A stretch of DNA of 64,000 nucleotides, taken from positions 1 through 64,000 of the forward strand of contig JAFZIJ010000196.1 of NCBI GenBank assembly GCA_017554445.1, written 5' to 3'. Every line of letters begins with the position of its first letter. Position 1 is the first letter of the stretch. This document shows, one piece after another, positions 50,093 to 58,325 of this stretch. The notes beneath the pieces were generated by a model that worked only from the letters and a program-made list of their open reading frames with translations, was not told the DNA's origin and did not search any database. The DNA comes from Victivallales bacterium. Lineage in GTDB: Bacteria > Verrucomicrobiota > Lentisphaeria > Oligosphaerales > Oligosphaeraceae. Position numbers and translations under genes: made by a program.

Positions 50093-51431
50093 AATACGGT
50101 AGGCGGTCGCCATGGGCGGCGATCATTTCATCGACGAGGCGGATGATGTCGTCGGGCGACAGTTCGGCGGATGTATGCGGGTCGAGCAGGGCAGCCTGGT
50201 AGATTTTCTCCTTGCTGCGTGTGACGATCGCTTCAATCGTCAGCAACTGCGTGTTGATGTTCGTCTGGTTGATGGCCGCGCATTGTGTCGGAAGCGGTCC
50301 GAAGTACGTGCCCTGCACGCCGTTGCGGTTCACGAGACAAGGAACTTCGACGACGGCTTCGGCGGGCAGGTTGTCGATGAAACCGTGGTTCAGGACATTG
50401 CCGGCGATCGTATAAGGCTTGTCCGTGACGATAGCCTCCATGATGCCGCAGCCGAATTCGTTGGACTTCTTATGCGTCAGGACAGGATTTTCGCAGATGT
50501 CTTTGTATTGTTTATTCCAGTTGGCGACGATGGCGCGGCAACGGTCCGGCGATGCGTCCAGCGGGATGTTATATTCATCGATGAGTTCCGGATAGTTCCG
50601 TTTGATCCAGTAGGGCATGTATTCGGCGGAATGTTCGGACGATTCCGTGACATAGTATCCGAATTTGCGCATGACTTCCAACCGCACCATGTTGGCGCTC
50701 TTCTCCGCTTTGGGGGCTTTTCGCCACGCGTCAAGTTTCTCGAAGGCGAGTTTTTTTATTTCCGGATAGATGTCCTTGCCGTCGTAAATCAATTCCAGCA
50801 GCCACGCCTGGTGGTTGATGCCGGCGATACGCGTCTTGAATTTCGTCATGTCGTAGTCTTTGGCAATGCCGAGCGTGTTGAGCAGACTGCCGACGCAGGC
50901 CTGCACGGAATGGCAGAGGCCGACAGTCTTGATGGGCGTATGGCGCAACAGCAGTCCCGTCAGTGCGCACATGGGATTCGTGTAGTTCAGAAACCACGCG
51001 TTCGGACAGACTTCCGCCATGTCCTCCGCAAAATGGAGCATGTGCTCTCCCGAGCCGAGGGCGCGGAAGAGGCCGCCGATGCCGAGCGTGTCCGCGATGG
51101 TCTGGCGGAGGCCGTATTTCGTTGGAATCGCGAAATCAATGGCTTCCGAAATCGTGTAGTCCCACACGCGGATGGCGTTAACGGCGAAATCCGCCCCGCG
51201 CAGGGCTTCCTTTCTGTTTTCGACGCCGCAGTAGGCCTTGATGATCGCCTTGTTGCCGTTGATATTGCGGTTCAACGTCGTGAGCATTGCCTCCGACTCT
51301 TTCAACCGTTGCGGATTGATGTCGTAAAGAGCAATTTCCGAGTCTTGCAGAGCGGGAGTGCAGAGGACGTCGCCAAGGATGTTTTTGCAGAAAATGGTGC
51401 TGCCAGCGCCGAAGAATGTGATTTTTGTCAT
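50085..51431 (-). CDS. glycoside hydrolase family 4 (alpha-galactosidase/alpha-glucosidase-like)
   Basis: A 448-residue NAD-dependent glycosidase of family GH4, like MelA and AglA. The N-terminal Rossmann motif is ITFFGAGSTIFCKNILGDVL. YDINPQRLKES follows, then FAVNAIRVWDYT, TLGIGGLFRALG, NYTNPMCALTG and VGLCHSVQ (Cys and His that bind the metal), GINHQAWLLEL and the later VLNHGFIDNLPAEAVVEVPC (each partly). Family members use NAD+ and Mn2+ to cleave alpha- or beta-glycosides. The substrate is not certain but MelA/AglA-type alpha-glycosides are likely. No clear ribosome-binding site precedes the ATG. It is followed by the alkaline-phosphatase-fold gene. Confidence 0.9.
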   Translation of the reverse strand: MTKITFFGAGSTIFCKNILGDVLCTPALQDSEIALYDINPQRLKESEAMLTTLNRNINGNKAIIKAYCGVENRKEALRGADFAVNAIRVWDYTISEAIDFAIPTKYGLRQTIADTLGIGGLFRALGSGEHMLHFAEDMAEVCPNAWFLNYTNPMCALTGLLLRHTPIKTVGLCHSVQACVGSLLNTLGIAKDYDMTKFKTRIAGINHQAWLLELIYDGKDIYPEIKKLAFEKLDAWRKAPKAEKSANMVRLEVMRKFGYYVTESSEHSAEYMPYWIKRNYPELIDEYNIPLDASPDRCRAIVANWNKQYKDICENPVLTHKKSNEFGCGIMEAIVTDKPYTIAGNVLNHGFIDNLPAEAVVEVPCLVNRNGVQGTYFGPLPTQCAAINQTNINTQLLTIEAIVTRSKEKIYQAALLDPHTSAELSPDDIIRLVDEMIAAHGDRLPYYN

Positions 51432-51576
51432 GATGTCTAGTTGTGGTTATTGTGATAGGAAAAGAAAAGAATTCCGTCTAAAATAATATCATCTGCGTTT
51501 CTGTCCAAATGCCAATGGCAAAAAAAGCATGAAAAGAGAGTTTTTTATTTTGGGTGGAGCGACTGTTGGGAAAGTG

Positions 51577-52722
51577 TCAGTATATCGCTTTGCCTTCCTT
51601 GATCCATTGCTCGAAGGGGGGACGCGGGGCGAGACGTTGCTGTTTCATGGCCTTTTCCGCTTCGTCTTGGCAATCAAAGAGTTCCCTGAATCGTTCATGC
51701 TCCTTGTTTGTTACATCGGCGTTGTGTTTCTTATCGTAGATGGTCAACAGCGGTTCCAGACTTCGGCTTCCGTATGGATTGATGACGATATCAAATCTCA
51801 AGTAGATTTTTTTCTCCGATACATAGGCATAGTTCAAACAAAACCTTGCGTACATTCCCGGATTTCTCAACCGCAGGTACAGGAATTTCGGATACGTTTC
51901 ACACAGTTCTACCAGTTCCTTGTTGCTATAACCAGTACCAGGACTAAATGAATAACCTTCTCCTGAATATTTGAACGTCAGGGCAATCTCCTTCTCATAA
52001 CCATCCTCTGGTGCTTCATAGAGCATTGCGTCGCCTGCCTGGATACCGGCGTTTTCACCGTTCACCTTGATGCGAACCGTCCATTCCTGTTTTTCCGGAT
52101 GGTTCTCCCCCGTTGCTTCGTAATCCCAAAAAACATCTTTATCTTTATATTCTATACGACTTTTGTCTTCAGAAGTGCGCGTCCAGCCATGTTCCATATC
52201 TTTTTCCAGCCATTTTTCCGCTTGGTCATCCTTGAAAACGATTTCGGTTTCTTTTTTCAGGAGAAACACAGCCTCATTGTGTTTTTTGCGGAGATGGAAC
52301 ACGACGGGCTTCGTCTTGTCCGGACGGTGGCGGTCCCTGTACCAACTCCTGTAGTCGAAGGAGGTCTGATTGTTTGTCGCTAGAGAAAATTCGTAGCCTT
52401 GCAGCACGATATCTTGAATATAAAGAAAACGTCCTATTCCTGCATTTATCTTGAAATGACCATCCTTGTCCGTGACGGCTTTGCCTTTCCATTCGAGAAA
52501 GGCGCTCATTTTATAAATGACATCCGCGTCGGCCACGGGCTTTTCGTCAAGATCCAGTACGGTTCCGTAGAATTTGACGCTTCGCATACTGGCGGCCGAG
52601 TCCACAAAATAACAACCATAATAAATGATTCCGCAACCGGGGCAGAACAGTGAAATCAATGTCAGCAGGAACAGTAGAATCATTGCCAGCAGGAAGCCAT
52701 TTCTGATATGTTTGAATTTCAT
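51577..52722 (-). CDS. membrane-anchored protein with carboxypeptidase-regulatory-like domain
   Basis: A 381-residue protein with an N-terminal membrane segment (about 8-32, AMILLFLLTLISLFC). The region about 50-130 (VKFYGTVLDLDEKPVADADVIY, then VTDKDGHFKINAG) is a carboxypeptidase-regulatory-like beta domain, common in exported proteins. The rest is not recognisable. I chose ATG 52722, which has AAAGGA about nine bases upstream, over the ATG at 52731 immediately after it. A spacer with a direct/inverted repeat (52847-52885) lies upstream. Its function is unknown. Confidence 0.6.
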   Translation of the reverse strand: MKFKHIRNGFLLAMILLFLLTLISLFCPGCGIIYYGCYFVDSAASMRSVKFYGTVLDLDEKPVADADVIYKMSAFLEWKGKAVTDKDGHFKINAGIGRFLYIQDIVLQGYEFSLATNNQTSFDYRSWYRDRHRPDKTKPVVFHLRKKHNEAVFLLKKETEIVFKDDQAEKWLEKDMEHGWTRTSEDKSRIEYKDKDVFWDYEATGENHPEKQEWTVRIKVNGENAGIQAGDAMLYEAPEDGYEKEIALTFKYSGEGYSFSPGTGYSNKELVELCETYPKFLYLRLRNPGMYARFCLNYAYVSEKKIYLRFDIVINPYGSRSLEPLLTIYDKKHNADVTNKEHERFRELFDCQDEAEKAMKQQRLAPRPPFEQWIKEGKAIY

Positions 52723-52846
52723 GTTCACCATTCCTTTTATTGTTGATCCAGATGTCGTTTTTTTGCGATTTATCTGTCAATAGCAGGAAGCATGCCAAAC
52801 GATAACAAGGCTGAATTGACCGTTTATCCAGCCTTAAAATGGCCAT

Positions 52847-52885
52847 GGCCTGACATTTTTTGTCAGTCGGCCTGACATTTTTTGT
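52847..52885. repeat. 17-bp direct repeat with 22-bp period
   Basis: GGCCTGACATTTTTTGT occurs at 52847-52863 and again at 52869-52885. The first copy with following bases forms CTGACA-TTTTT-TGTCAG (52850-52866), a palindrome. It lies between the end of rsmB (52906) and the start of the anchored-protein gene (52722). It could be a pair of operator sites on one face of the helix, or a terminator-like structure. Confidence 0.6.
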
Positions 52886-52905
52886 ACACTGAACGTGATT
52901 TTTGC

Positions 52906-54141
52906 TCACGCTTGTTTTTTCTGCAGGAGGGCGGCGAAGGCGCCGTCGTGATTTTCATCCGGCAGGATGAGCTGCTTCTTGACAAGCGTGAAATCCGGAT
53001 GGGATTGGAGGAAGGCTTTTATTTGCAAGTCGTTCTCGTCCGGTTCGATGGAACATGTGCTGTAAACGAGACGGCCATTTGGTTTGAGGGCCAGCGAAGC
53101 CTGATGGAGGATTTGCGATTGGATGGCGGTGAGTTCCGAAAGTTTCTTGAGGTCGAACGTCCATTTGGCGTCCGGCTTGCGGCGGAGGACGCCTGTGTTG
53201 GAGCATGGAACATCCAGTAAAACGGCGTCCAGTGGCGTCGGCGACTGGAATTGCGTGGCGTCCATTTGCGCAACAGATATGCAGGAGAAGCCTTTCAGAT
53301 TTTCCTGCAACCGTGCAAGTTTCGATTCTGCAATATCATACGCATAGAGAACGCCCGTGTCTTTCAGCGATTCCGCCAACAGGACGGACTTGCCGCCGGG
53401 CGCGGCGCACAAATCGGCGACAACTTCGCCGGGCTTGGGCGCGAGAAGCGACGGAGCGAGCAAAGTCGCGGGATCCTGTATGTAGAATCTTGCATTGGAA
53501 CTAAATACGTCCGCAATGGACACGTGGGCCTTGCGGTCCAATTTGTAGATTTTGGCGTTCGGGGCCCATTCCGGCGGTTCGATGGAGATGACGCCTTTGA
53601 TGTCTTTGGGCGGTTGCTGCGGCGGATATTCACGAAGGCGGAGGAACGTGTCCGCCGGAGCGAGCAGGGCGTTGGCGATACATTCAGCCGTTTCATCTCC
53701 GAATTGCTCTTGCCAACGGCTCCAGAGGATTTCCGGAAGACGGAGCTGAATGTGGCGCGGCGCGTCATCAAAGAAATGGTCTTTCTTGTCTAAATCAGCG
53801 CAGATAGCTCGGAGACATGCATTTACGAATCCGGCCTCCTGCGGCGAATGGCGGCGTTTCACGAACGATGTGGCGGTATCGACGACATGCGGGGCGGGCA
53901 CGCCCGACAGGAAGACGATTTCCGCCAACGCCCAGCGGAGGACCTTCCGTGTGCGCGGGCGGACTTTTCCCGTGGCATGCTGGTCAACAAGCCAGTCCAT
54001 CGCGTTCTGATGACGGCTGATCGTGAGAAGGAGATTTTGTTCGAGCTTGGAGTCCGTCAGATCGGAAGGGCTGTTGGCGGCTCCAAGATTGTCAAGCATG
54101 GCGAAAATGCGGGAAAGAGTTGCGGCGAGATCGATTTTCAT
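52906..54141 (-). CDS. rsmB: 16S rRNA m5C methyltransferase RsmB-like with NusB domain
   Basis: A 411-residue protein. Residues 1-130 form a NusB-like RNA-binding domain (ATGKVRPRTRKVLRWALAEI, HVVDTATSFVKR). The rest is a RsmB/NOL1 (Fmu) methyltransferase: VADLCAAPGGKSVLLAESL binds SAM, LDAVLLDVPCSNTGVLRRKP has the catalytic cysteine (PCS), and a second cysteine lies in LVYSTCSIEPDEND. These enzymes methylate C967 of 16S rRNA. No ribosome-binding site is obvious. Downstream the anchored-protein gene is separated by 183 bp. Confidence 0.9.
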   Translation of the reverse strand: MKIDLAATLSRIFAMLDNLGAANSPSDLTDSKLEQNLLLTISRHQNAMDWLVDQHATGKVRPRTRKVLRWALAEIVFLSGVPAPHVVDTATSFVKRRHSPQEAGFVNACLRAICADLDKKDHFFDDAPRHIQLRLPEILWSRWQEQFGDETAECIANALLAPADTFLRLREYPPQQPPKDIKGVISIEPPEWAPNAKIYKLDRKAHVSIADVFSSNARFYIQDPATLLAPSLLAPKPGEVVADLCAAPGGKSVLLAESLKDTGVLYAYDIAESKLARLQENLKGFSCISVAQMDATQFQSPTPLDAVLLDVPCSNTGVLRRKPDAKWTFDLKKLSELTAIQSQILHQASLALKPNGRLVYSTCSIEPDENDLQIKAFLQSHPDFTLVKKQLILPDENHDGAFAALLQKKQA

Positions 54142-54351
54142 GCGATTTTGTTAGAGAATGGATGTTTTTTTTATATTGTTTCCAATAACGGCAGGTTATT
54201 GACAGTTTTTAATAAAAACATTGATGAGTTATTATACCATAAGGAAAAACGTGCTATAATAATAGGTTTGTTTTTGTCGTATTCAAACAGAACGACGGAA
54301 AAAAAGAGAAAAAGGCGCAGGAAGAAGGATGCGTCCATACTGGAGAAAGAC

Positions 54352-54987
54352 ATGAAGATGAAAATCAATGTGATTCGAACGGGGCTGTGCGTACTGATGG
54401 TCATGGCCGCGATGTGTACGGCAAACGGGCAGGACATGCGGTCGCTTGTCCGTGAATTTGCGCAGTTGCGTGCGGACATGCGGATACTGCAGGAGGACCA
54501 GAAGGTTTTGCTGGACCGTATTACGGGACTTGCGCAGGAGAATGTAGCGAAGGATGCGCAGATTGCGGAACTGCAGAAGATGCTGACGATGCAGGAGACG
54601 CGTATCCAGGGGATTGAAAAGGATTTGATCATGCGGCTGGAGCAGTTGCGAAAGGCATTGGAAAGCGAGCAGGTTTCGCGCCGTAAAGATCTGGAGTCGG
54701 CTGTCGGCTCGATGGCTGCCGAAATCAGCAAGCTGGACAAAGTCGCGACGAATGCGAGCGCGGTCGCGAATGCGGCGAGTGCCGCGGCAGCCCGTCGTCA
54801 GCAGCCCCCGCCGCCCCCCGCCTATTCGGGCAGTTACAAAGAGATAGAAGTGAAGCGTGGTGACACATTGAGCATGATCGCACAGGCTGTCGGGGTGCCG
54901 ATTTCCACGTTGCGTCAAATAAACAATTTAAAAAGCGACACGATTTTCGTGGGGCAAAAACTGAAGATTCCCGTCGTCCAGAAGTGA
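54352..54987 (+). CDS. exported coiled-coil protein with C-terminal LysM domain
   Basis: A 211-residue exported protein with a signal peptide (about 1-26, ending TANGQ), a coiled-coil region (about 28-120, rich in L, E, Q and R), a Pro-rich stretch near 150-160, and one LysM domain (about 163-208, EIEVKRGDTLSMIAQAVGVP and INNLKSDTIFVGQKLKIP in parts). LysM binds peptidoglycan. The start at 54352 has GGAG six bases upstream. A longer frame opens at 53848 but runs opposite rsmB and lacks support. It is first in a plus-strand run of five genes. Confidence 0.8.
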   Translation: MKMKINVIRTGLCVLMVMAAMCTANGQDMRSLVREFAQLRADMRILQEDQKVLLDRITGLAQENVAKDAQIAELQKMLTMQETRIQGIEKDLIMRLEQLRKALESEQVSRRKDLESAVGSMAAEISKLDKVATNASAVANAASAAAARRQQPPPPPAYSGSYKEIEVKRGDTLSMIAQAVGVPISTLRQINNLKSDTIFVGQKLKIPVVQK

Positions 54988-55026
54988 TGATTGGAAGTGT
55001 TCTTATATGAAAAAAGAAGGAAGATG

Positions 55027-55524
55027 ATGGAACGGAATGAATTGAAGACGAAGATTCTGGCGTTGCTGGAAAGGAATGCGCGGATTCCCGTGAAGGAGAT
55101 CGCGGAGCGTCTTGCATGCGAGGAGACGACGGTCGCCGCTTTGATCGACGAACTGGAGAAAGAGCACGTCATTATGGGCTATTCGGCGATTGTCAGCGAT
55201 TTGGCGAAAAGCAGCGAAGTGCGGGCCATCATCGAGGTGGAGGTGCAGCCGGAGCGTGATACAGGCTTTGACAAGATTGCGGAGCGTCTTGGAAAGTTTC
55301 CGGAAGTGCGGTCTGTCTATTTGGTTTCGGGACGTTATGATCTACGTCTGGAAGTCGTCGGATCGAGTCTGCAGGAAATTGCGTCGTTCGTGGCGTCCAA
55401 GCTGTCCTGCCAGAACGGTGTGAAATCGACGGCGACGTACTTCATGCTGAAGAAGTACAAGGAAGCGGGCATCCCGTTGAATGGAGGAGGTGAAGAGAAT
55501 GAACGCCTCAAGATCGTGCCGTAG
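55027..55524 (+). CDS. Lrp/AsnC family transcriptional regulator
   Basis: A 165-residue regulator. The N-terminal HTH (about 1-60: ILALLERNARIPVKEIAERL, then ETTVAALIDELE) is followed by an RAM/AsnC ligand domain (about 75-150, AIIEVEVQPERDTGFDKIAE, then VRSVYLVSGRYDLRLEVVG, each in part). Such proteins respond to amino acids. I chose ATG 55027, about five bases after AGGA; ATG 55024 is also possible. The last 26 bp overlap the aminotransferase gene, whose ribosome-binding site lies inside this gene, so it probably regulates or is co-made with the aminotransferase. Confidence 0.9.
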   Translation: MERNELKTKILALLERNARIPVKEIAERLACEETTVAALIDELEKEHVIMGYSAIVSDLAKSSEVRAIIEVEVQPERDTGFDKIAERLGKFPEVRSVYLVSGRYDLRLEVVGSSLQEIASFVASKLSCQNGVKSTATYFMLKKYKEAGIPLNGGGEENERLKIVP

Positions 55525-56683
55525 TTGGGTGGCGCCGCACATCGCGGCGTTGCCACGTAGCGGGATCCGCGACTTCTTCGAACTGGTCAATGCGATGGAC
55601 GACGTGGTCAGTTTGGGTATCGGCGAGCCCGATTTCGTCACGCCGTGGCATATCCGCGAAGCGGCAATCTATGCCTTGGACAAAGGCGTTACACACTATA
55701 CGTCCAATCTGGGCGACATTCGTCTGCGCAAGGCGATCTGCCGTTATGTGAAAGAGCGTTTCGGCGGCGACTACGATCCGAAAGGCGAATGCATTGTGAC
55801 GGTCGGTGTCAGCGAAGGTCTGGACATCTTGTTGCGGGCCGTTTTGAGTCCGGAGGACGAAGTGCTTTATCCGTCTCCGTCGTATGTGTCGTACAGCCCG
55901 ACCATTCGCATGTGCCATGCCGTGCCAGTGGCCGTGGAGACACATGCGGAGTATGATTTTGTCGTGCAAGTTTCTGATTTGGAAGCGAAAGTGACGCCGA
56001 AGACGCGTGTGCTTCTGCTGAACTATCCGAACAATCCGACGGGTGCGACGTTGACGGCCGCCGACAAGGCGGCCTTGGCGGATTTCGCAATCCGCCATGA
56101 CCTGTTGGTCGTCAGCGACGAAATCTATGAGGAGTTGAGTTATGTGGATCGGTCGCCGAGCATCGCGTCGCTGCCGGGCATGAAGGAGCGGACGGTTTTG
56201 CTGAACGGCTTCAGCAAGGCGTTCGCCATGACAGGTTTCCGTATCGCCTACGCATGTTCGACGAACGACATCATCGAGGCGATGATGAAGGTCCATCAGT
56301 ATTCGATCATGTGCGCGTCCAGCATGGTTCAGGCGGCGGCTTTGGAGGCGTTGCAGAACGGCGCGGCCGGGCGGGACGAAATGCTGGAGGAGTATCGCCA
56401 GCGGCGCAACGTGATTGTAAAACGGCTGAACGCCATGGGGCTGAACTGCTTCATGCCGAACGGCGCGTTCTATGCTTTCCCATGCATCCGTTCAACGGGG
56501 CTGGATTCGATGACATTCGCGAAACGACTGCTACAGGAACAGCATGTCGCCGTCGTGCCAGGTACGGCGTTTGGCGAATGCGGCGAAGGGTTCGTGCGTT
56601 GCAGTTATGCATCGTCGATTTCAGACATCGAGACGGCGATGGATCGGATGGAAACATTTGTCGCGTCATTGCGCAAAGGGTGA
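55499..56683 (+). CDS. PLP-dependent class I/II aminotransferase
   Basis: A 394-residue fold-type I aminotransferase. The PLP lysine is in NGFSKAFAMTGFRIAY. Other conserved parts are LGIGEPDFVTPWHI, PSPSYVSYSP, NYPNNPTGATLT, VVSDEIYEEL and a C-terminal arginine FVRCSYASS. The pattern resembles PatA/AspC-type enzymes. The substrate is probably an amino acid and its 2-oxo acid. I chose ATG 55499, which has GGAGGAGGTGAAGAGA upstream, overlapping the AsnC-type regulator gene by 26 bp. trmB starts 8 bp after the stop. Confidence 0.92.
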   Translation: MNASRSCRSWVAPHIAALPRSGIRDFFELVNAMDDVVSLGIGEPDFVTPWHIREAAIYALDKGVTHYTSNLGDIRLRKAICRYVKERFGGDYDPKGECIVTVGVSEGLDILLRAVLSPEDEVLYPSPSYVSYSPTIRMCHAVPVAVETHAEYDFVVQVSDLEAKVTPKTRVLLLNYPNNPTGATLTAADKAALADFAIRHDLLVVSDEIYEELSYVDRSPSIASLPGMKERTVLLNGFSKAFAMTGFRIAYACSTNDIIEAMMKVHQYSIMCASSMVQAAALEALQNGAAGRDEMLEEYRQRRNVIVKRLNAMGLNCFMPNGAFYAFPCIRSTGLDSMTFAKRLLQEQHVAVVPGTAFGECGEGFVRCSYASSISDIETAMDRMETFVASLRKG

Positions 56684-56691
56684 TAGCGGCG

Positions 56692-57267
56692 ATGATTACG
56701 TTTTTAACCAATACATGGGCGCAGTTGGAACTGCCGCAGAGCGAGTCCGGAATCACGGAACTGGACATGGGCTGCGGCAAAGGCAAGTTCACGCTTGCCT
56801 TGGCGCGACGTTATCCGGAGCGTCTTATATTGGGCAACGATGTGATGCTTGGGAGGTTGCGCCGTCTGGACAGGAAGGTGGAACGTGGCGGGCTGACGAA
56901 CATGCGGTTGCTTCGGGCTTCGAGCTTGGAAATGATCGCGTTCCAACTGCCGCCGCGGTGTATCGACCGCATCCATCTGTTGTGTCCTGATCCGTGGCCG
57001 AAGGACAAGCATGAAGTGAAAAGGCTGGTATGTTCGGATTTTCTGTGCCGTCTCCGGAGGGTGCTCAAGCCCGGCGGAATCCTGCACATGTCAACCGATC
57101 ATGCCCCGTATTTCGACGCGTGGCTGCGATTTGTCGGACAGTTGTCATGGTTTGAGAGGGCGGATGGCGCGAGCGACGATGTCGCGGATATCAAAACGGA
57201 TTTTGAGGAGTTGTGGCTTAGTCAGGGAAAGACTGTCCAACATGTGAATTGGCGTCTGGTCGGTTGA
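56692..57267 (+). CDS. trmB: tRNA (guanine-N7-)-methyltransferase
   Basis: A 191-residue SAM-dependent methyltransferase that makes m7G46 in tRNA. The SAM motif is ELDMGCGKGKFTLALARRYP, and LLCPDPWPKDKHEVKRL is the TrmB signature. It is shorter than the E. coli protein at the N-terminus, as in many bacteria. It begins 8 bp after the aminotransferase stop, with AGGGTG upstream. The small frames that cover this start on the same strand are shadows. It lies within the plus-strand run from the LysM gene to the coiled-coil gene. Confidence 0.93.
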   Translation: MITFLTNTWAQLELPQSESGITELDMGCGKGKFTLALARRYPERLILGNDVMLGRLRRLDRKVERGGLTNMRLLRASSLEMIAFQLPPRCIDRIHLLCPDPWPKDKHEVKRLVCSDFLCRLRRVLKPGGILHMSTDHAPYFDAWLRFVGQLSWFERADGASDDVADIKTDFEELWLSQGKTVQHVNWRLVG

Positions 57268-57299
57268 AAGAAAACGATTCAGAGGAAGAGGTCCCATCC

Positions 57300-58256
57300 A
57301 TGAGTTCAGGAAGTGTCAAATCAATTATTGTTCTACTGGTCTTCATTCTGTTGCTGGGCGGCGGTGGCTTCTTGGTCTATCGTCATATCCAGCAGAAGGC
57401 TGAAGCGAAGAAGAAAGCCGTGCCGATTGAGAAGGAATATCGCTATGGCACCGTGAAGGATGACGCGGAAGTTTTGGATGCTGAAGCACCGCAAGTTCCT
57501 GATATGCCTGTCGTTGTGACGCGGAAGCCGACTGCGAAGCCCACCACCGATACGGAGGAAGATGAAGAAGAGGACGAGGAGGATAAGACGGAGGCTGAGA
57601 AACTTGAGAAGGAGCTGCAGTCATTGAGCGGCATGTCACAGGAAGAGCGCGACAAGGCGGAAGCGGAGCGCAAGCTGGCCATCAAGGAGGAGGAATTGAA
57701 GGCGGCACGCGAAGCGGCTGCGGAACAGGTGAAGAAGGCTGAAGAGGCCCGTCTGGCCGCTGAAGCGGCCATGAAGGCGGCGGAGGAGAAGGCCGCCATG
57801 GAGAAGCAGGGCAAGGAAGCGGCCGAAGCGAAGGCGAAGGAAGCCGCGCAGGCCGTGGAGCTCGCTCAGAAGAAGGCTGAAGAGGCGGCCAAGGAACTGT
57901 CGGAAATCGAAGAACGCGTGAAGCAGGAGGAAGAGGAAGTCGCGAAGATTGCGGAGGAGAAAGCGAAACTTGACGAGGCGAAGAAAGCGGCGATTCGCGC
58001 CGTGGAGGCGAAAGTCGATGCCTTGAACGCTAAAATTCATGATTTGGAGACGAGGCATCAGCAAACGTTGCGTCCTGTCGCGGTCACGCCTGCATTTGAT
58101 TCAGCGGATGATGCGGCGGCTCGCGCGGCTCAAGCCAGGCAGGCCGCTGAAAATGCACGCCGCAAGGCGGAAAGCAAGAGAATAGCGGATGAGTTGCGCA
58201 AGTTGAAGCTGGAACGCCAGAAACTGAACGGCGAAATCAGCAGATTGAAGCGGTAA
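57300..58256 (+). CDS. membrane-anchored Ala/Glu/Lys-rich coiled-coil protein
   Basis: A 318-residue protein with one N-terminal membrane segment (about 8-30, SIIVLLVFILLLGGGGFLVY), an acidic region (about 90-115), and a long coiled coil rich in Ala, Glu and Lys (about 115-310), reminiscent of TolA or the alanine-rich domain of other envelope proteins. No family is recognised. I chose ATG 57300 with AGAGG eight bases upstream. The frame opens earlier within trmB at 57249. It is last in the run, and a terminator lies 31 bp downstream. Confidence 0.7.
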   Translation: MSSGSVKSIIVLLVFILLLGGGGFLVYRHIQQKAEAKKKAVPIEKEYRYGTVKDDAEVLDAEAPQVPDMPVVVTRKPTAKPTTDTEEDEEEDEEDKTEAEKLEKELQSLSGMSQEERDKAEAERKLAIKEEELKAAREAAAEQVKKAEEARLAAEAAMKAAEEKAAMEKQGKEAAEAKAKEAAQAVELAQKKAEEAAKELSEIEERVKQEEEEVAKIAEEKAKLDEAKKAAIRAVEAKVDALNAKIHDLETRHQQTLRPVAVTPAFDSADDAAARAAQARQAAENARRKAESKRIADELRKLKLERQKLNGEISRLKR

Positions 58257-58286
58257 ACTGGAAGTTCTGGATATTCTGGATAGATT

Positions 58287-58318
58287 GCCCCAAAAGCTGA
58301 AGTGCTTTTGGGGCTTTT
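58287..58318 (+). terminator. rho-independent terminator
   Basis: GCCCCAAAAGC pairs with GCTTTTGGGGC around a six-base loop (58298-58303), then TTTT. It ends the plus-strand run; the tatC gene on the minus strand ends at 58326. A short 9-bp repeat (TTCTGGATA) precedes it. Confidence 0.9.
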
Positions 58319-58325
58319 GTAGCTT

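Noticed and set aside
50112-51440. A 442-codon open frame on the plus strand opposite the GH4 gene
   Set aside because: The minus-strand frame has clear GH4 motifs. The plus frame is a mirror with no recognisable domain.
53848-54351. N-terminal extension of the LysM protein frame
   Set aside because: It would run opposite rsmB and precede a clear signal peptide with its own ribosome-binding site at 54352.
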